DNA from: Salvator merianae
Taxonomy: Eukaryota > Chordata > Lepidosauria > Squamata > Teiidae
NCBI GenBank assembly: GCA_003586115.2
Contig: QVOM02000025.1
Coordinates: forward strand, 80,687,089-80,751,088
Length of the DNA: 64,000 nucleotides
Reading direction: 5' to 3'
In this document: positions 12,001 to 27,000 of the stretch, piece after piece
Layout: each line of letters starts with the position of its first letter
Position numbering within the stretch: position 1 is the first letter of the stretch
Translations under genes and position numbers: made by a program
Notes under the pieces: model-generated
What the model was told of the DNA's origin: nothing
The model's database searches: none
The model's input: the letters and a program-made list of their open reading frames with translations, nothing else

Positions 12001-15000
12001 AAGGAGATAGAAGCTTCTGCTTTTGATTAATCTCCGCTTAGTATGGTTTGCTGAAAGAGGTCAGCTCCATAAATTATGGTTCCAACTCAGCTTGCTTCAC
12101 ATATCATAATTAAGGTTGCATTCCCACATAGCAAAAAAAGCAGGTAAAAGCACCTTACCCTGTTTCCGCCCTTACCTTTGCTATCCAGGTACAAGGTGGG
12201 TTGCCCCGTACCTATATATGCAATCTGTCCCAAGCTGGGACAGATTGCTCCTGGTGCAGAACACGGTTGCCCCATTGTAACGGCCTGTTCCATGCCAGGA
12301 CCTGGAGCAGCTCTGAATCTCACACCAGCTTCAGAGCCGGCATGAGGGGCCTCCAAATGCTCCAATGGCCAGAAATGCAAGTTCCTGGTGTTCGGAGCTC
12401 CTAGGGGCCCATTTTGGCAGTGCACCTTGTTGTGCTGTCAAAATGGGTTCCCTGTGGTATACTGAACCACGGAAGGATGCTTTCCACATACCTCCATGGT
12501 CTGGTATACCATTCCCTGATACGCCAGTATTACCTCAAAATCAAGGTCTACCACTGAACTGGACTAGGACACCATTTTGGCATTCTAACCCAATATATGC
12601 ACTGTCCTGTACTAAATCTTAAAATCTTACCAATGTGTGGAAGGGAGGCCTGTAGACCTCTTTGTGTTCCACACTTAATAAGTGTGGAAAAGGACTTAGA
12701 GAGGGTAGTTGTGTGGCCCTTGAATTCTCACTCCAATCTCTAATTCATCTTTTTTGGGCTGGAATATTTAAGAGATGAGCAGCAGAAGACTGGCACGTGA
12801 ACAATCCCTTCAGAAGGTCTATTTTCAGTTCCATGAGGGTGCAGCCTAAAGTTAACCTCTGTGTGCTTGGATGTCACAGCAAGATACTCCTAGCCAAAAG
12901 AAAAAGCCAAACTCTTTCCATGACTTAGCTGGAAGAAGAGTGAAGCTTCAAATTCTGAGGCAAGCCAAGTTTACTCCTACCGCCAAAAAAATGTGGTTTA
13001 TTATAAAGTGAGTGATAAGTGTTCTATTTTTACTTCCTAACAGTTTCGACACGTATTTACTCACAAGTAGGGGATGCCCGGAATTTTGGTTTTGTAACCA
13101 GGAACCAAAGGGCTAAAGGATCTTGCAAGAATTTCTCAGTACTTCACCAGTCTATAAATATACTGCTCAATCCTTATATTATAGTAACCTTGAGTAACTA
13201 AAAGATTTGAATAATAAATCTTCATACACTGTGTTTTTAAAAGAAATGGAGGCTTTTTTTAGAGAGGGTGAGATCTGATTTTCTTATCTGCACTGCCACA
13301 GTTTTCACAGAAGCATGGCTGACGTTCACTTCTTACCAGCAGAAAGTTTCAGGCCCCTGTTCACAACTAACATGGGAGGATCCATCCTTGGCACCTCAAT
13401 CACAATCGCTATTTTTCCAGTCTTTGTATAAAGACCATCAGAGATGGAGAATGTGAACTCATCAGACGGGAATCCAGGATTGTCCGCTGTGTAAACTATC
13501 AGTTCATCCATAATATCTTGATAGGTAAATGTTGAGCCTTCTGAAAGAATTTGGCCACTTTCTAGAGGATCCAAGTAAGATTGTCTTTTGCGGAGAAAAC
13601 CTGAGAAGAAAGAAACTGCGACTTAGATTCTGCTCCTGTATCCCAAACTACATTAATCCACACATTGCTTATTTTCCATTTCTATGTCCTATCAGTGGAA
13701 TATATTCTTCAAATAATGCTAAATTAATCTAAAGAAAGTGACCACCATAGGATGACTGCAGCTACTTTGATTTTTAAAAAAACCAAAATCAGATACATTC
13801 CAAGTTAAGAATGTATGGACCTATTCGCAAGTTAAGAATGTATGGACCTCTCAACGCTTACTATCCAAGTGTGTTCACACCGCAAGATGGCTGAAGCGAC
13901 CAGGAGAGGGCTTCATCCTCTCCCAATCACAACTACTGGTGGTACACTAAATAGTAGTCTGGAACCTTACCTGAAGCTCATACTGAGCTTCAGGTAAGGT
14001 TCCATTCACACTTACCTGCATGGCGGCAGACATCTTGGGTGCAATCTGCCCTTCGTGCATGTGCAATGGGGCAATCAGGCCCGACTGGGCTCACGCAATG
14101 CCCCAGTCAGGCCTGCGATGCCCTGATCGGGCCTACAATGCCAGGTCGGGCTGCACAAAAGCCCAATCTGGTCTTGCGAGGCCTGATCGGGCACGTGCCC
14201 AATCGCCACTGCAGCAGCGGTGGGCGAGCATCCAACATGACCGTGCAGTGCACAGGTGCAACCAGCATCGCAGGCCTGCTTAGGGCATCACAGGCCCAAT
14301 TGGGCTTACACAATCTGGCAGGCCCAACTGAGTGATCGCACATACACGCACATGCACATGGTGCTGCACCTGTTTTGGCCGCATAGTGCAGACGGTGTCC
14401 ATGATGTGTGGTTAAGTACCATGCTAGCACAGACTAATTAGTCTGTGATAGCGTAGTAAGTGTGGAAATGGTCTATATTTCCATGACAGTCGAAGATGGA
14501 GATTCTATCTCTAGATGCTAAAGGTCAATGATAGAAAAATTTATATTCATCTTTAGGGACTCCATGGGCTTTTCTACATTTACCTTTAAAAAGGTTCAGT
14601 GCAAGGCCTATATGTGTTCTGGGCCTCTCATTCCACACTCCGGAGTGGAACAAAAGAGGTCATGCCCCCTCCTAGGTCGATCTGTCCCCACTGGACAGAG
14701 CATAGCCCAATCCAGAAGCACAAAAAGGCCACCTAAACTGTCCTTTTCTAAAAAGGTCTACCAGCAGTCCAGGAGCCACAGGAATGGAAAAGGGAGACAT
14801 GCAGAAGTGCCTTGTTCCTCCTTGCTCCAGTTTAGCAGGTGGACTCATTTTGACAGCACACCAAATGATACTGCCAAAATGAATACCCACAGCAATGTCA
14901 ATATACTCCTAGATTAGTGCAGCAAAAAAGTACAATATAGGCATGACAGAAAAATCCAGCTCCAACATTGGGTTTTCCATTATGTCAGATTATTTATCTT

Positions 15001-18000
15001 GTCTGTCATCTTCTCGTGGAATCACTGCGCTTGCAAAAGTACCAGTATGTAGGAAGTGCATGAAAAAACAGAGGGAAGTGGGCAGGCACTTCCTGCATCC
15101 AGGTACTTTTGCAAGAGCAGTGACTCCACAAGGAAATGACAGGCAAGGTAAGATGGCAGTTTGGCCCAGAATTGCCTCCTGCCATTTGGGAGGGGCAGTG
15201 AGAGATGGTTGCAGGATCTGAACAAAATCCTGCAATTTCTTCTCGCCATCTGAAGGCACCCCAAAAGATGTAGTGAAGGGTGCCAACCTGGATGACTTCG
15301 AAAGGGGATAAACAAATTCATGGAGGATTGAGGCTACATTTACAAAGGAAGTCTTCTTGCTACAAAGCTGCCAGAAGGAAAATTGTCCTAAACGACCATT
15401 TCAGTTACTCAGCAGTTTCTGAAGCACATGTCTTACCATGAATAGGTTTCTTGGTCAGTACAAAGATCAGCTGATTTTCAGGAGTGTCCACGTCTTTGAT
15501 CCTCAAGGAGGAATTTCTGATCACTGCCCCTTTGTTTTCCTGCAGTTTGATGGGCACCAATTCCATTTCAGGAGGTTCATCATTGAGATGCTGTAATAAC
15601 ATAAAGAAAGACTCGAGAGAAAACAAACTTTCTGGAATATTCCGCAAAGGAAAATAGAAGAAAAGAAATTAGTGATGTAACCAAAGGCCAACACATCTTT
15701 GTTTAAAATTGCTTGTGCTACTGTAATGAATTCAAGACAGCTTAGGTCTGAGTTTGGAAGTCTCCTCAGGTAAATATGTCTAATAATTCTATTTCAAGCT
15801 TTTAAAACATTAAGACACAGAAGCAGCGCAAAACAGATCAGGATGTTGAATTAATTTCACTTGTTAATATTTTGCGATTTCACGTTTTCATAAATGCAAA
15901 GCAAAAACCATTAGAACATAAGAGGAGCCCTGCTGGATCAGGCTACGGCCCATCTACTCCAGCATCCTATCTCAAACCATACTCTGCCAATTGCTTCTGG
16001 GCATTCTCAAGCAGAAGACAAAGGCAAAACCTTCACCGGCAAATAGCCTTTAAAGGCATCCTGCCTGTCTCTCCACCCTGGAGGCAGTACCTAGGCAGAA
16101 ATTCTAGTATCTGTTGATACTTCTGTCCTCTATGAATTTGCCCAACCTTTTCTTAAAGCTATCCAGGCTGATTACTGTCATCACCTCTTCTAGTAATAAA
16201 TTCCATAGACCGATGACCCTCTGGATGAAAAGATATTTCCCGTTTTCGGTCCTAACCTTCCTGCCCATCACCTTCATAGAGTGTTCCTTGGTTCTAGTGT
16301 AGTGCAATAGAGAAAATAATTTTTCTCTATCCACCTTTTCCACACCATTCATGATTTTATATAGTTAGGAGTAGTGGAATAGAGAGAGAAAGTGAGAGAA
16401 ACTGCAGATGATAAAGGTTACTGAATTCACTGAACTGAATTGATAAAACATTCACTTACCTTAATAGTAATGTTGATGCTACTGATTTCTGATTGGCTGA
16501 AGCTGTCACTGATGTAAAAGCTAAAGGTATCCACTGTGGGTTCAATGCTTTCATGTACGCTTTGAAAGTAATAAATACGGTTCTCTACCACATCTTGAAG
16601 TGGGAATGACTCATCTGAATTTGTAGTACTTTTAGAGACAAATCGTCTACCTACAAACACAACATTGTCTACATGAATATGTAAGAGCAGGCACATTTTA
16701 CTGATTAGCCAGACCAACTATATCAAACAGCTTGAAGAATAAACTTTTGATTTTTAAGCTGTACTGCTCCATCTGGCAGAAAGAGAAGACAAAGGACTTC
16801 TGCTGTTGACTTTGCTAAAAAGGTGTTCATCTCTAGCAAAACAACCTTCCCATGGTTTCACAGCTGTTAATTCTGTGGCATAACTTAGTTGCATAAGGAG
16901 ATACTCCTAGGGTTTCCAGGCAAAAAGGTAACGTCATGAAATATACAGAGGTCCTTCGCATGCATGTTTTGGTCAGAGAAATCTTCCATTAAGTCAAGAA
17001 AAGAAAAAAACAATTTCCTTAATTAAAAAGTGAGCAGATTCTTCCTATGCTATAAAATGGATTTGTTATCCAGTTCTTATAAGGTGTTTATATAATCTTC
17101 AGTGAGAACAAAACTATCCATGACCACATCTGCTATTATAACTAAATTCCCCATCCATTCCAAAAGGCTATCTTTGAATGCTAGGTGTTTAAATAAGCAG
17201 TAAAAGATGGCTGTTGGTTTCATGCCTTGCAGACGGTTGGTTTCACGGACGTATCTAATTGGATGATACCCTCAGGCACCAGAATGCTTCACCTGGTGGC
17301 ACTGGGCTGATGATAACCATTCTTCTCTCCTTTAAAATCAGAGTCAAGCAGAGTGACTGCAGGGTCTTATCTAAAATCTGAAGTCCACTGTTTGCCTGAA
17401 AGAAAACTGAAGGCTCACTCTGAAAGGTTTACACTCCGAAAGAGTAAGAGTGTAAGAGCCTTGCAAGAGTAAAGCCTGGATGCTTTCAAAGGAAATCACT
17501 TCTGCATTTCTGTTGCAGGAACTCTTGTTTCAGACTTGCTTCCTCACTTTGCTGTATTTCTGCCTGATGCAATACTAAACTATGATTTCATTTGACAAAA
17601 ACGGTTACAGCCTTGCACATTCTAACCTCTTCTGTGCCAGCACAGAAAGCAGAAGCTTTCGCCTCCCTTTCAGACTAACTACAGTTTAGCATGATCCTGA
17701 ACCTTAAACTATGGTTAATCAGCTAACTAAACTATGGTTAATCTTTGCCACAGCTGAGAACTAGATCTGCTTTATAATCTATGTTTTGAAGCTGGCTTAT
17801 TGACACTGGCCTTTGTTAAAACTAACCACAGTTTGTCTAGCTCTAGACGATGTGGCAAACTGGTGCTAATCCATAAAAGAAAGAGCTTCAAAAGTCATCT
17901 CTGTGGTTATATTGGAAGGTGGGAGGCACCCAAGCTGAAAACCTGCTGCAGCTGAAATGTGACTTAGTATTCAGACTGAATGAATGAATAAATTTGTGTC

Positions 18001-21000
18001 AAAATAATCTATCTCAGCAAAAGCTGACTGAAAGTAACAAAAACCAGATCAATAAATCACACACACAGATGCAACAGGCGGCCTCATATGCCAGCATGCA
18101 CTCTGGGGTTCATATGAACGATTTTCACTGTTGTTGCCAGGGTAGTAGTTCTCTGGTGACCAAGAATAGTAGGATTTCTTGAACAATCAGTCCTGGAATC
18201 TGCTCCGCCATACTATCCTTTCATAAGGTTCATGTCTTACCCGTCTTGATGTCTTCAAGGTACCCATATTTTGGAAAAGTCACAATTTTCACGTTTAGGT
18301 CTTCCAGGGCATAATCTGAGTCAGCAGCTAGAGAATGGTGAACAATAAGCGGGACCTGACCTCCTTCGTCCACCTGAGAATGCAAGAGCAGAACTCACAC
18401 TTTCATTTGAAGTTGCCTTTAACAACGCTGTAGCCGTTCTTCTTCTGCCCCTTCCTACTACAAAACTTGCCATTCACAAACAAACCTATTTTAATAATAT
18501 GGGCAAGACAAAGAATGATCGCAGGAAGGTGTTTTCTCTTCTATATTATATTATTCTGTATCTAGCAGAGTGTATATAATTGGCTGATTTTGGCCAAATC
18601 TGTCGTTACAGGAAACCCATGGGTTCTACAGCTTTACTCCCATTATAAATCTATTCTGTGGGCATTTATGGGCAATCATTTATACTATCTGGTCATTCTT
18701 TCTTACAAATTCTCCACTTATACTGTAACTCCCTTAAGAGGTGTCAAAGCACAGAATTAAAACGAATTTCTAGGAACAGGTCTTTCTCCCTCTAGGATGC
18801 AACATAAGCAAGGATGCAACATAAGCAAGAACAGAGAACTACAGCACCTTCCAGACAGATAATTCCCAGAGACATAGTTTGTTTTTGCATTTAACTTTAG
18901 ACTAGTAAAATGCAGTGGCAAGCCCTGGTCTGGGCCTCTCTTTCCTGCACTCCGGTGCAGCCTATAGAAACCTCATCCCCTGTTAGTATGCTATGTCCAC
19001 ACTGGACACAATGTGGCCTGGTCTATGGTGCCCAAAATGGCCGCCTAAATCAGGACACCGGTAGACGTATTTTTTCAGATCTACCAGTGTGCCAGGGTTG
19101 GCTAGACCAGCCTAGGGAATCTTAGCGGGGGGACACATTTGAATGGCACACACCAAACTGCGCCACCAAAATGTGTTCCCCTAGGCCTCCAAGGCCAGGA
19201 ACTTTAGTTCCTGGCCATCTGAGCCCTTGCATCAGGTTCCGAAGCTCACACGAGCTTTGAGGTGGGTTGACAGGCTTTGGGCACTGCAATGCATGGGGCC
19301 TGTCCTGAAACAGGCCTTCCAAGTGCAGACGGCCTTTTTCCAGGACAGTGGGACTGCTCCAGCTAAGAACAGTTCCTGTAGGAGCTGTTCCAGCTAGAAT
19401 GCTCCGACCACCACAAGTGAGGAAATGGACCATATTCTCCTAGAGCCTAATTGTTTGGATCAGTACCTGATGTACCAGGCTATCGGTGGCTGCTAGGCCT
19501 GATGGTTGTATGATTTCCTCTGAGACAGGAAGCAGTACAACTCTGAACATTAGCTGCTGGGAAGTTGTCAGCAGAGCAAGGCGTGTATTTTGCCCCTGCT
19601 GTGGGCCTCCAAATGCATTTGACTGCCACTGAGAGAATTTAATAGGGCATTTCTTATGTTCTTAGGTTCCACACAGAATAAAGGGAAAGCAGTCACAGTG
19701 ATATTATTACCCAGTCTTTCTGGATATGCTATGTGAGATGAAATGGTTATTTCCTACATGTGAGAAGGCTGCTTCCTGACAACTCGTGATCTTTCAGGCT
19801 GTAGTCGTGAGAGGAAATTACAGGAGAAGAGAAGGCCGACTTTACTAGATGTTGGTCAAAGGTGGGGCTGCGGGCATGCCTTAGGAGTGCCTTTTCCAAC
19901 ACATCCTTCTCAAATCCCACCAATTCCAGCCAAAACAGCCATTTCGGACTACAACTAACATTGCTTTTTGCCAGTCTGCCGGCAATGGCGGGGTCAAGTG
20001 CCAGTTGTAGGCCAAAATATCCAGAGCGTCCCGCATTGGTGAAGGTTGTTTTTTCACCGATGCCTTACCAGAGGCGATTTATGCACATTGCAGCAGACAG
20101 TGCTGTACTACATGAATGAAAATAGTCTGACTAGAATCTGACAAAGCTCCAAAGATAATTAGCCAAAGCCACCACTGACGGCTTTGAGTCTAAGGCTGCG
20201 TTCCGACACGGCATTTAATCAGTTTACAGGCCGTCTTCAGTTCCCGCTGTCCCGACATGATCTTGCCGTTCCGTAACTTTTATGGATTAAATTGGCGAAA
20301 TCCGGATTACTTTGTCTTCGGATTTAATGAACTCTCAAGCCGTTCCACATCGCTAGCGCGCTTTACTTTGTGCTGTGGGCACGGGAAAAGCGATTATTTG
20401 AGAGGGACCCTACTGTTTTGGGGGGCGTGCAGCGGGAGGGATCCTCATTTTGTGCCGTCCAATGACAGACTTTGTAGGTGGGCAGGAAGCACATTAGTTT
20501 CCTCTGCCTCCATTATCCCCCCTTCCCTCGCTGCCAGGGGAAAAGAAATCGTCCCTCTTCTTTGCTAAGCTGCGGTCCTGCCAGGAAGAAATTAAAGGCT
20601 TTCTCCACTTCCGTCTGCTCTTTAAAGGAAAAAATAAACTGCGCCTGTTTGGAGTTTTGCCTGGTCAGCACACAGTTAAAAATAGTAGAGCCCCCCCACG
20701 TTCCCTCCCCACTTTTTCCCTTTGTTATGCACCTCTCCCGCTACTTTTAAATTGCGCAGTTGCGCTAAAGTGAATCAGCAGGATAGCAGAACTGCGCATT
20801 TCAAAAGCTTAGTTAAAGTGAAACAGCAGGATAGCAGAACTGCGCATTTCAAAAGCTTAGTTTTTTAAAGTTCATAGTTTTAAAGTGAATGTAGTTTTTA
20901 AGTTCTGCTTCGGTAGACAGAGGCTGCAGGGAGGAGCAAATGGCGAATGACTAGTAATGCTGCCAAGTTAATCCATGTTCTGAGGCAGCAGTGGGGACAG

Positions 21001-24000
21001 GCAGAGAGCGGAGCTTGACTTTCCCGCCCCTGTGACGTCAAGGTTTGAACGTTGGGACTGCAGCCAATTGCTGACTGCATAGGGAGGAGAATTTGATGAG
21101 GGGTGGAGGCAGAAAGGGTACTGCCAAGCACAGGAAATATCACTGTGGGAACGAGCAAGTACGAATTGACTCCGTGTTAAATTGTAACTGTGGGAATGAC
21201 CAGAAGACGAATTCACTGCGTGTACTCTTCTATACGGATTACATTGACGATGTCCGACCGCGGCCTAACATGCCATAAGGCCATTCTGTTTTGGTACATC
21301 TTAAAAACAAATTTTCATAGTCCTCTGGTCTAAGCACCGGTAAATATTTAAAATGAAGGAGATTTAGATTTTTTTAACGCAACTGCCGATGTCAAGCAGG
21401 ACCTCTGTACGCACCTCAATATTGTCAGCAAAAGTCATTAGTGGAGGCCTGCTCTGGACAGGTGCAATTGTGACGGTGAACATCTGACTGTCAAGGCGAT
21501 TGTTGTCCTCATCAAAAACCGCAAAATGGAAAATGTCTGTGACAGGCTGATCAATGGTCTCAAGCTCTGTGAAATATCTGCAGAGAAAGAGCAAAAGAGA
21601 ATGACGCACCGTGACAGTCAAATGAAAGCCTTTGGGCTTAAGAACCTTTCTGCCTGCAAAGGGGAGACAATTTAATCTTCTCCACTTTGATCTCACCTGT
21701 TTATTTTGGAGGGCAGGGAAGAAGAACTTGAATTTCCATCTCACTAGGAAATGTCGTTCTTGTATGAAGCAGTTGTTTGGTTCCAGGACCCCACGTCTTT
21801 ATATAAAGCAGTATATGTATCTATATACACACATACCAAGAACTACTTCATATGCTTTTTGAAACACTCAGGATAGTGTCGCCCCTGTACGTGGGGCCTG
21901 AGTTTGCTAGGTGTTCTTGTAAGCTCAGCCCTCATGTATCGGGTTTGTCCTATACGTTTCCAAAAACATACAAGACAGTGTTTTGCACATCCCTACAAAA
22001 TCATGTTAAATGTGTGGCAGTTCCCCTGTCTCCTAGCTTTCCAAAGTCAGTAATGGCTTATTCAGAATGAAGTAGTGTTGCACCTTGTACGCTGTATGAG
22101 GGAATAATGCATTTTGCCGATTGTGTAAAAGTAAAACTGCAGGCAGAAACACCACACCCTTGGAGAGACAATTATAGGAACCAACTCAGAGAAAATGATA
22201 ATCCAACCTACCTATAAGGAAGGTAAAAAAATATCTGACAAATTCATGGAGGACAGGTGTATCAATGGCTACTAGAACTGATGCCTACGTACTGCCTCCA
22301 GGTTGGAGAGACAGACAGGATGCCTCTAAAGGCCATTTGCAGGGAGTTGAGAGCAGGTGAAGGTTTTGCCTTTGTCTTCTGCTTAAGAATCCCAGAAGAA
22401 ATTGATAGGCATGAGCCACTGTGAGACAGGATGTTGGATTAGATGGGCTTTGGCTCAATCCAGCAGGGTTCCTCTTATGTAAGTACAGGTGTTTCTTCTA
22501 TTGCACAGCTTTGCAGGCTGCAGTTTTGCTAACATATAGTTTGCAAAATGTGCAGTCTGATGTATGGCATGGTATGCACAACTTAGAATGACCCGGAGTC
22601 TGCCATAGTCTGCACAGCACGCGGACGGCAGGCCCCTGTTCTGGGATATAATCTGGAATAAAGCCCAGTGCAGAAAGGATCTGGAACAGCATTACCCCCC
22701 AACACAGGGGCTGAGATGGTACTGCCGTTGCACGTGGGGGCTCATAAACCTGGCCCCTAGATGTTTTGAAAAAAAATAATAAATTCAACACTGCATTTTG
22801 CATGTCACTACACCAGAGTTAACCAATTTCACTTTTCTTTAGAACTGGCACTTTGGTAAGGGGTTTTACAAATCTTAGTAATCACTGTCCTAAGTTAAAG
22901 ACCCAACAGTTTAACCCTTTCCCCAAAGATTGTTTTTTACATTTTTTGCTACCTATTTCTGTTTCTACTTAAGGCTACTAGAGAACAGAATTCATCATGT
23001 TTGCTTATGAAGGGCTTAGGTGTGGCAGGAATTCAGCTCACAAAAACATCACAAGGCAATGGTGATTGATGTCTACTGGGACAGTGAACAAGGAAGCTAT
23101 AAAGAAGCTGAAAAGTCTGTGCTAATAGCAGGAGAGATATTTTTAAAGCTTTGGTTCTAGTCAAACCAACATGAAATCAAACTCTCTCAACAGACTATGC
23201 ACTCACTAGCTAACCTTGAACTGAAACACACATGAAGAGGAAAGGGAGAATGGGCTTAACCTCTGTGCTACCAGGTGTAATGGGATTGTGCTCACTTTGG
23301 CCTTAAGAACCACCTGCTCCTGTCGAACGATACATCCTAATTTACTAGAAGATGGTTCTCTAAGACAAACTGAAAAAAGCATTACCCATGAAGTACCTAT
23401 CTTTTCCTGTAGGTGGCACTGTGGGTTTCTCTTTGGACTGGGGAACTAAAAATCCTTAGAAGAACATAAAATTCCCCCAGATCACCTGATTCTTTGACTA
23501 TTGATGTCTTCCATTGTGAAATTGTAGACTTCAGAGAACTCCTCAGAATGTTGTCCAGTTCCTGCCTGCACAAGTGTGCCATACATAGGAAGAGAAATTA
23601 ACTGAATCCTTATTTTGGAATCGGGGGAGTTATTATCCTACGGAGAGAAGAGAGGCAGAAGTAAAGAATTAGCTTGAATGTTCAGTGGTTAAAATCTGGG
23701 AAATTCAGTCAGGGGCAAGATTTCTTCACATATCTAATATGCCTCATCCCCTTCATGCTTCAACCGCTTGGCTAAGTCACCTTTCAAATTTGCTTCCCCT
23801 CCCTACTTTGCCCCATAACTAACAGAGTCAGAATAAATATTAGAGATCCAATCGGACAAAGCAAACAAAACTGGGCAAGTTGCCCATCAGATTTGTGGAA
23901 TTTTATACAAAATGCGATTTCCCAGGCACAAAAGAATTATGTTGCCCCAATCACAGAATTTCTGGTTCTGGGCAGTTTACAGCCAGTTCTAGCAGGAAAA

Positions 24001-27000
24001 AAAAGTGATTTTTAAAAAAGATATTATATAAAGAACAGCATTAGAACCAATGCTTTTGGGAGGGCTGTGATTTAGTTAACTAAAATGACGCAAATTCTTT
24101 CCATGGAAAAAACAATGCTCATTAACTGAGCAAGTAACCTTTCCTTCCTTCCTTCTTTCATTTTTTTTTTTTTAAAGCTCATTATTTTTTGTGTTGGTTT
24201 AATCCCTTGGAAGGCAGCTGCATTTGCAGAAATGGCATGATTGCTCTACTGGGGAGGGAGGGCTGCTTATTTGAGAGAATGCCATCTGCTGTGTGAGCAT
24301 CTTCTAAAGCAGAAATGCGGAACATAGTTTGGGCTACAGGTTTGATCTCTGGACCTTGCCCATGCTAACGGAAGCTGGTAAATTCCACATTTCGAAAGAA
24401 AAGAAAAACAAGTTTTTAACTTCCAAACAAATCCTTTATTCATGTACAAAAGAATGCAGATTCAATTGATTAGCTCGTTAGTAAAACTTAACTGATCCCT
24501 TAAGGGATTATTTTCAACCCCAGGGTACTCAGGAAGTCAGAATTCTAAGGAGAATTTTAACATCCCTTGAGTGCAGCTTTTAATACGGATGGTCAAAATC
24601 AAAGTTATTTATAGGAGTTTTTGCAACGTCAAGCACAAGCCCATTTTAGTCCACTGTTTAAATGGGATGATATATTAGTGAAAAGGCATAAAAATAGGAA
24701 TCGCAGCGTGCTTGGTATGTCCTGTATGCTGTTACGGCTGCTTTATCCAAATGTCATGCCATGGAAAAGCCTTAAAATACTACTTAAAATACTAGATGCT
24801 GACAGTCTAACACGGCTTGTGCCAAGGATGTCACATAAGATTAATGTAAAATCTGAAAAATAGAAGATGGCAAATCTAAGCCCTATGTCCTTAGTAGGTC
24901 GCCATTTAATTCTGGGGACACTGGTATTAAATAGGGGACACAGTTCTGTCCCTCCTGTGCAATGTCACTATTCCTTTCATGCAGACACTGTTGCTATCTC
25001 TCTCATGGGTCTACCTCACCAAATTTTAGGGGGGACAAAACCCCTAGTCTATTAGTTGCCTTGATTTCACTTAACTAAAGATCCTTATCTTCATATAAGA
25101 TTTGGGCTTTTCTGAGGTTTTGAAGCGTGCCTAGTACTTTAACTTGTTGTTTTGTAAGATTAGTTTTAATTCATTTAATGATTTTATGTTTAAACTGGTC
25201 TGTGATCTCAGGTTGGAAAGGTGCCTATAAAGGCAAACACTCAATCATGCAAAAGCAAAATGGAACTGAAGGGATGGTGCAAGAAAAATGAGGCTACGGA
25301 AGACTCCGGAATGTTAATCTTGCCAAAAAACCATGGGTTTCAGTTCCAAGGACTTTCCCACACTATCCTCTTGACACTATCTTCTTGTTTTTAATCTTTC
25401 TTATAGACCTCTTCAAGATTTTTTAATGAGAAGCACTATATAAATGTTTCAAATAAAAAAGATGAAATGCACTTCCCTGGTTTTTTTGAGAAGAAAGGCA
25501 GAATAGAAATACAAAAGGTGCGTCACAGAAGCCTAGAGAACGTAAGTTGGATATATGTTGAAGTGCCTGGAAAGCAGAATGTTCCAGGTTTAATCTCAAA
25601 CATCTCCCTTGAAAAAATGTAATGGTAAACCACTTCTTTTACCACCAAAAAACCCTGCACAGATGTATTCAAGTGTTCCCTAGGAGTTGACCTGAATCAA
25701 CAGGACCCACCAATAACCACAGAGACCCAAATAAAAGTAACTTTAAAGGAAAGGTTTCAAGTCTTGGAGTCTAAAGGGAGCATTATTTTCAGGAGGAAAT
25801 TTCTGGTGTGTTCAATAGAAAAGCGTAAATGGATGGACTCGGTCATGAAAAAAACAAACTTAAGGATGGTTAAGGGAAATGTAATAGAATCTCATATTTT
25901 CTCAAATTTATACCCTGTCCTTCCTCAATTTGAGCATACAATGGAATTTTCAGCATAAAACCCAAATAACATAGTACATCTTAAAAGCATCACTTCATCT
26001 ATTAAAAAAATATGAAATATAGAAATATCAAACGCCACAGTTCAAAACATATCAATATTTCATTACATGGAATAATTCTCAGATTCTGACCTCCAGATGA
26101 TCTATGATAAACAAAGAAGGAGAAACCAGGCAAACTGCTTCCGCAATGCTTTATCACCCAATGTGATAAAGGGGAAGGAAGAAAGCAGAAACTGGTGATG
26201 GAGGGATAAAAGAGCAGATATCACGCGAGTCAGGAGTAAAGGTTGGCTCAGATCCAAACAGGTAAGAACAGGAAGCAGTTCTGCATGGGGCAAATAATTT
26301 CTTCATCAGGATGGTTGGGTCCTTCTGCACCTGCTGGTGTTGCTCACCAGCAATTGCAGTAAGGGTCTCGCTGTCTGCACAGGACAAAGTGTAATCCTGA
26401 TCGGGAGGCCCTGATCTGGATTACCAGTAATCCTCAACATCAAGAACTATCAGCATACCAGCTCAGCCCAGTCCAGATCATGGAGGCGTGTAGAAGGCAC
26501 ATCTCTGTTTTCCAGAGCACCGGGGGACCCATTTCAGCAACGCACCAAAGCTCACCACTGAGTTCCCAGGTGCCCTGAGGCTAGGAACTTCCATTCCTAG
26601 TCCTTCTGAACCCTGGGAGGCTGGCCCTGAAACTCGCATGAGCTCCAGGACCAGTGTGGGGTCTGATCTGGGCCAGAGCCACTGTGTAGATGACATTGTT
26701 TCAGACCACACCTTGTCAAGGTTCAAATAAGTAGGCTTTGCTTGTCCAGACCCATTGGTTCAGATCAGGCCAGGTGACTGCGAAAAGGTCCAAAATTGTA
26801 GCAGCTCTCCAGATTCTAGGAGAGAAGATGGGCCTTTCTGCACTGTGCCTAATTCTGGGATGTATCCTGGCATAGGGGCCTGCTGCCCTCATGCTGGCAT
26901 GCCTTCCCCCATTGCATGCAGACGGCAGGTCTCTATTCCGGGAAATATCCAGAATAAGGCCCATTGTGGAGAAGGCCAATGTTTCTCATCACCAGCTACC

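Noticed and set aside
13960..14004. MicroRNA precursor or bacterial-type terminator
   Set aside because: The stem is too short and perfect for a typical miRNA precursor, and this is eukaryotic DNA, so a rho-independent terminator makes no sense.
14020..14430. Several overlapping frames of about 60-107 codons
   Set aside because: They are caused by degenerate GC-rich repeats within a transposon. The peptides are repetitive and differ in every frame.
20257..20568. 103-codon open frame inside the TAA-flanked element
   Set aside because: No known transposase or other family features, CpG-rich sequence that favours chance frames, and no continuation in neighbouring frames.
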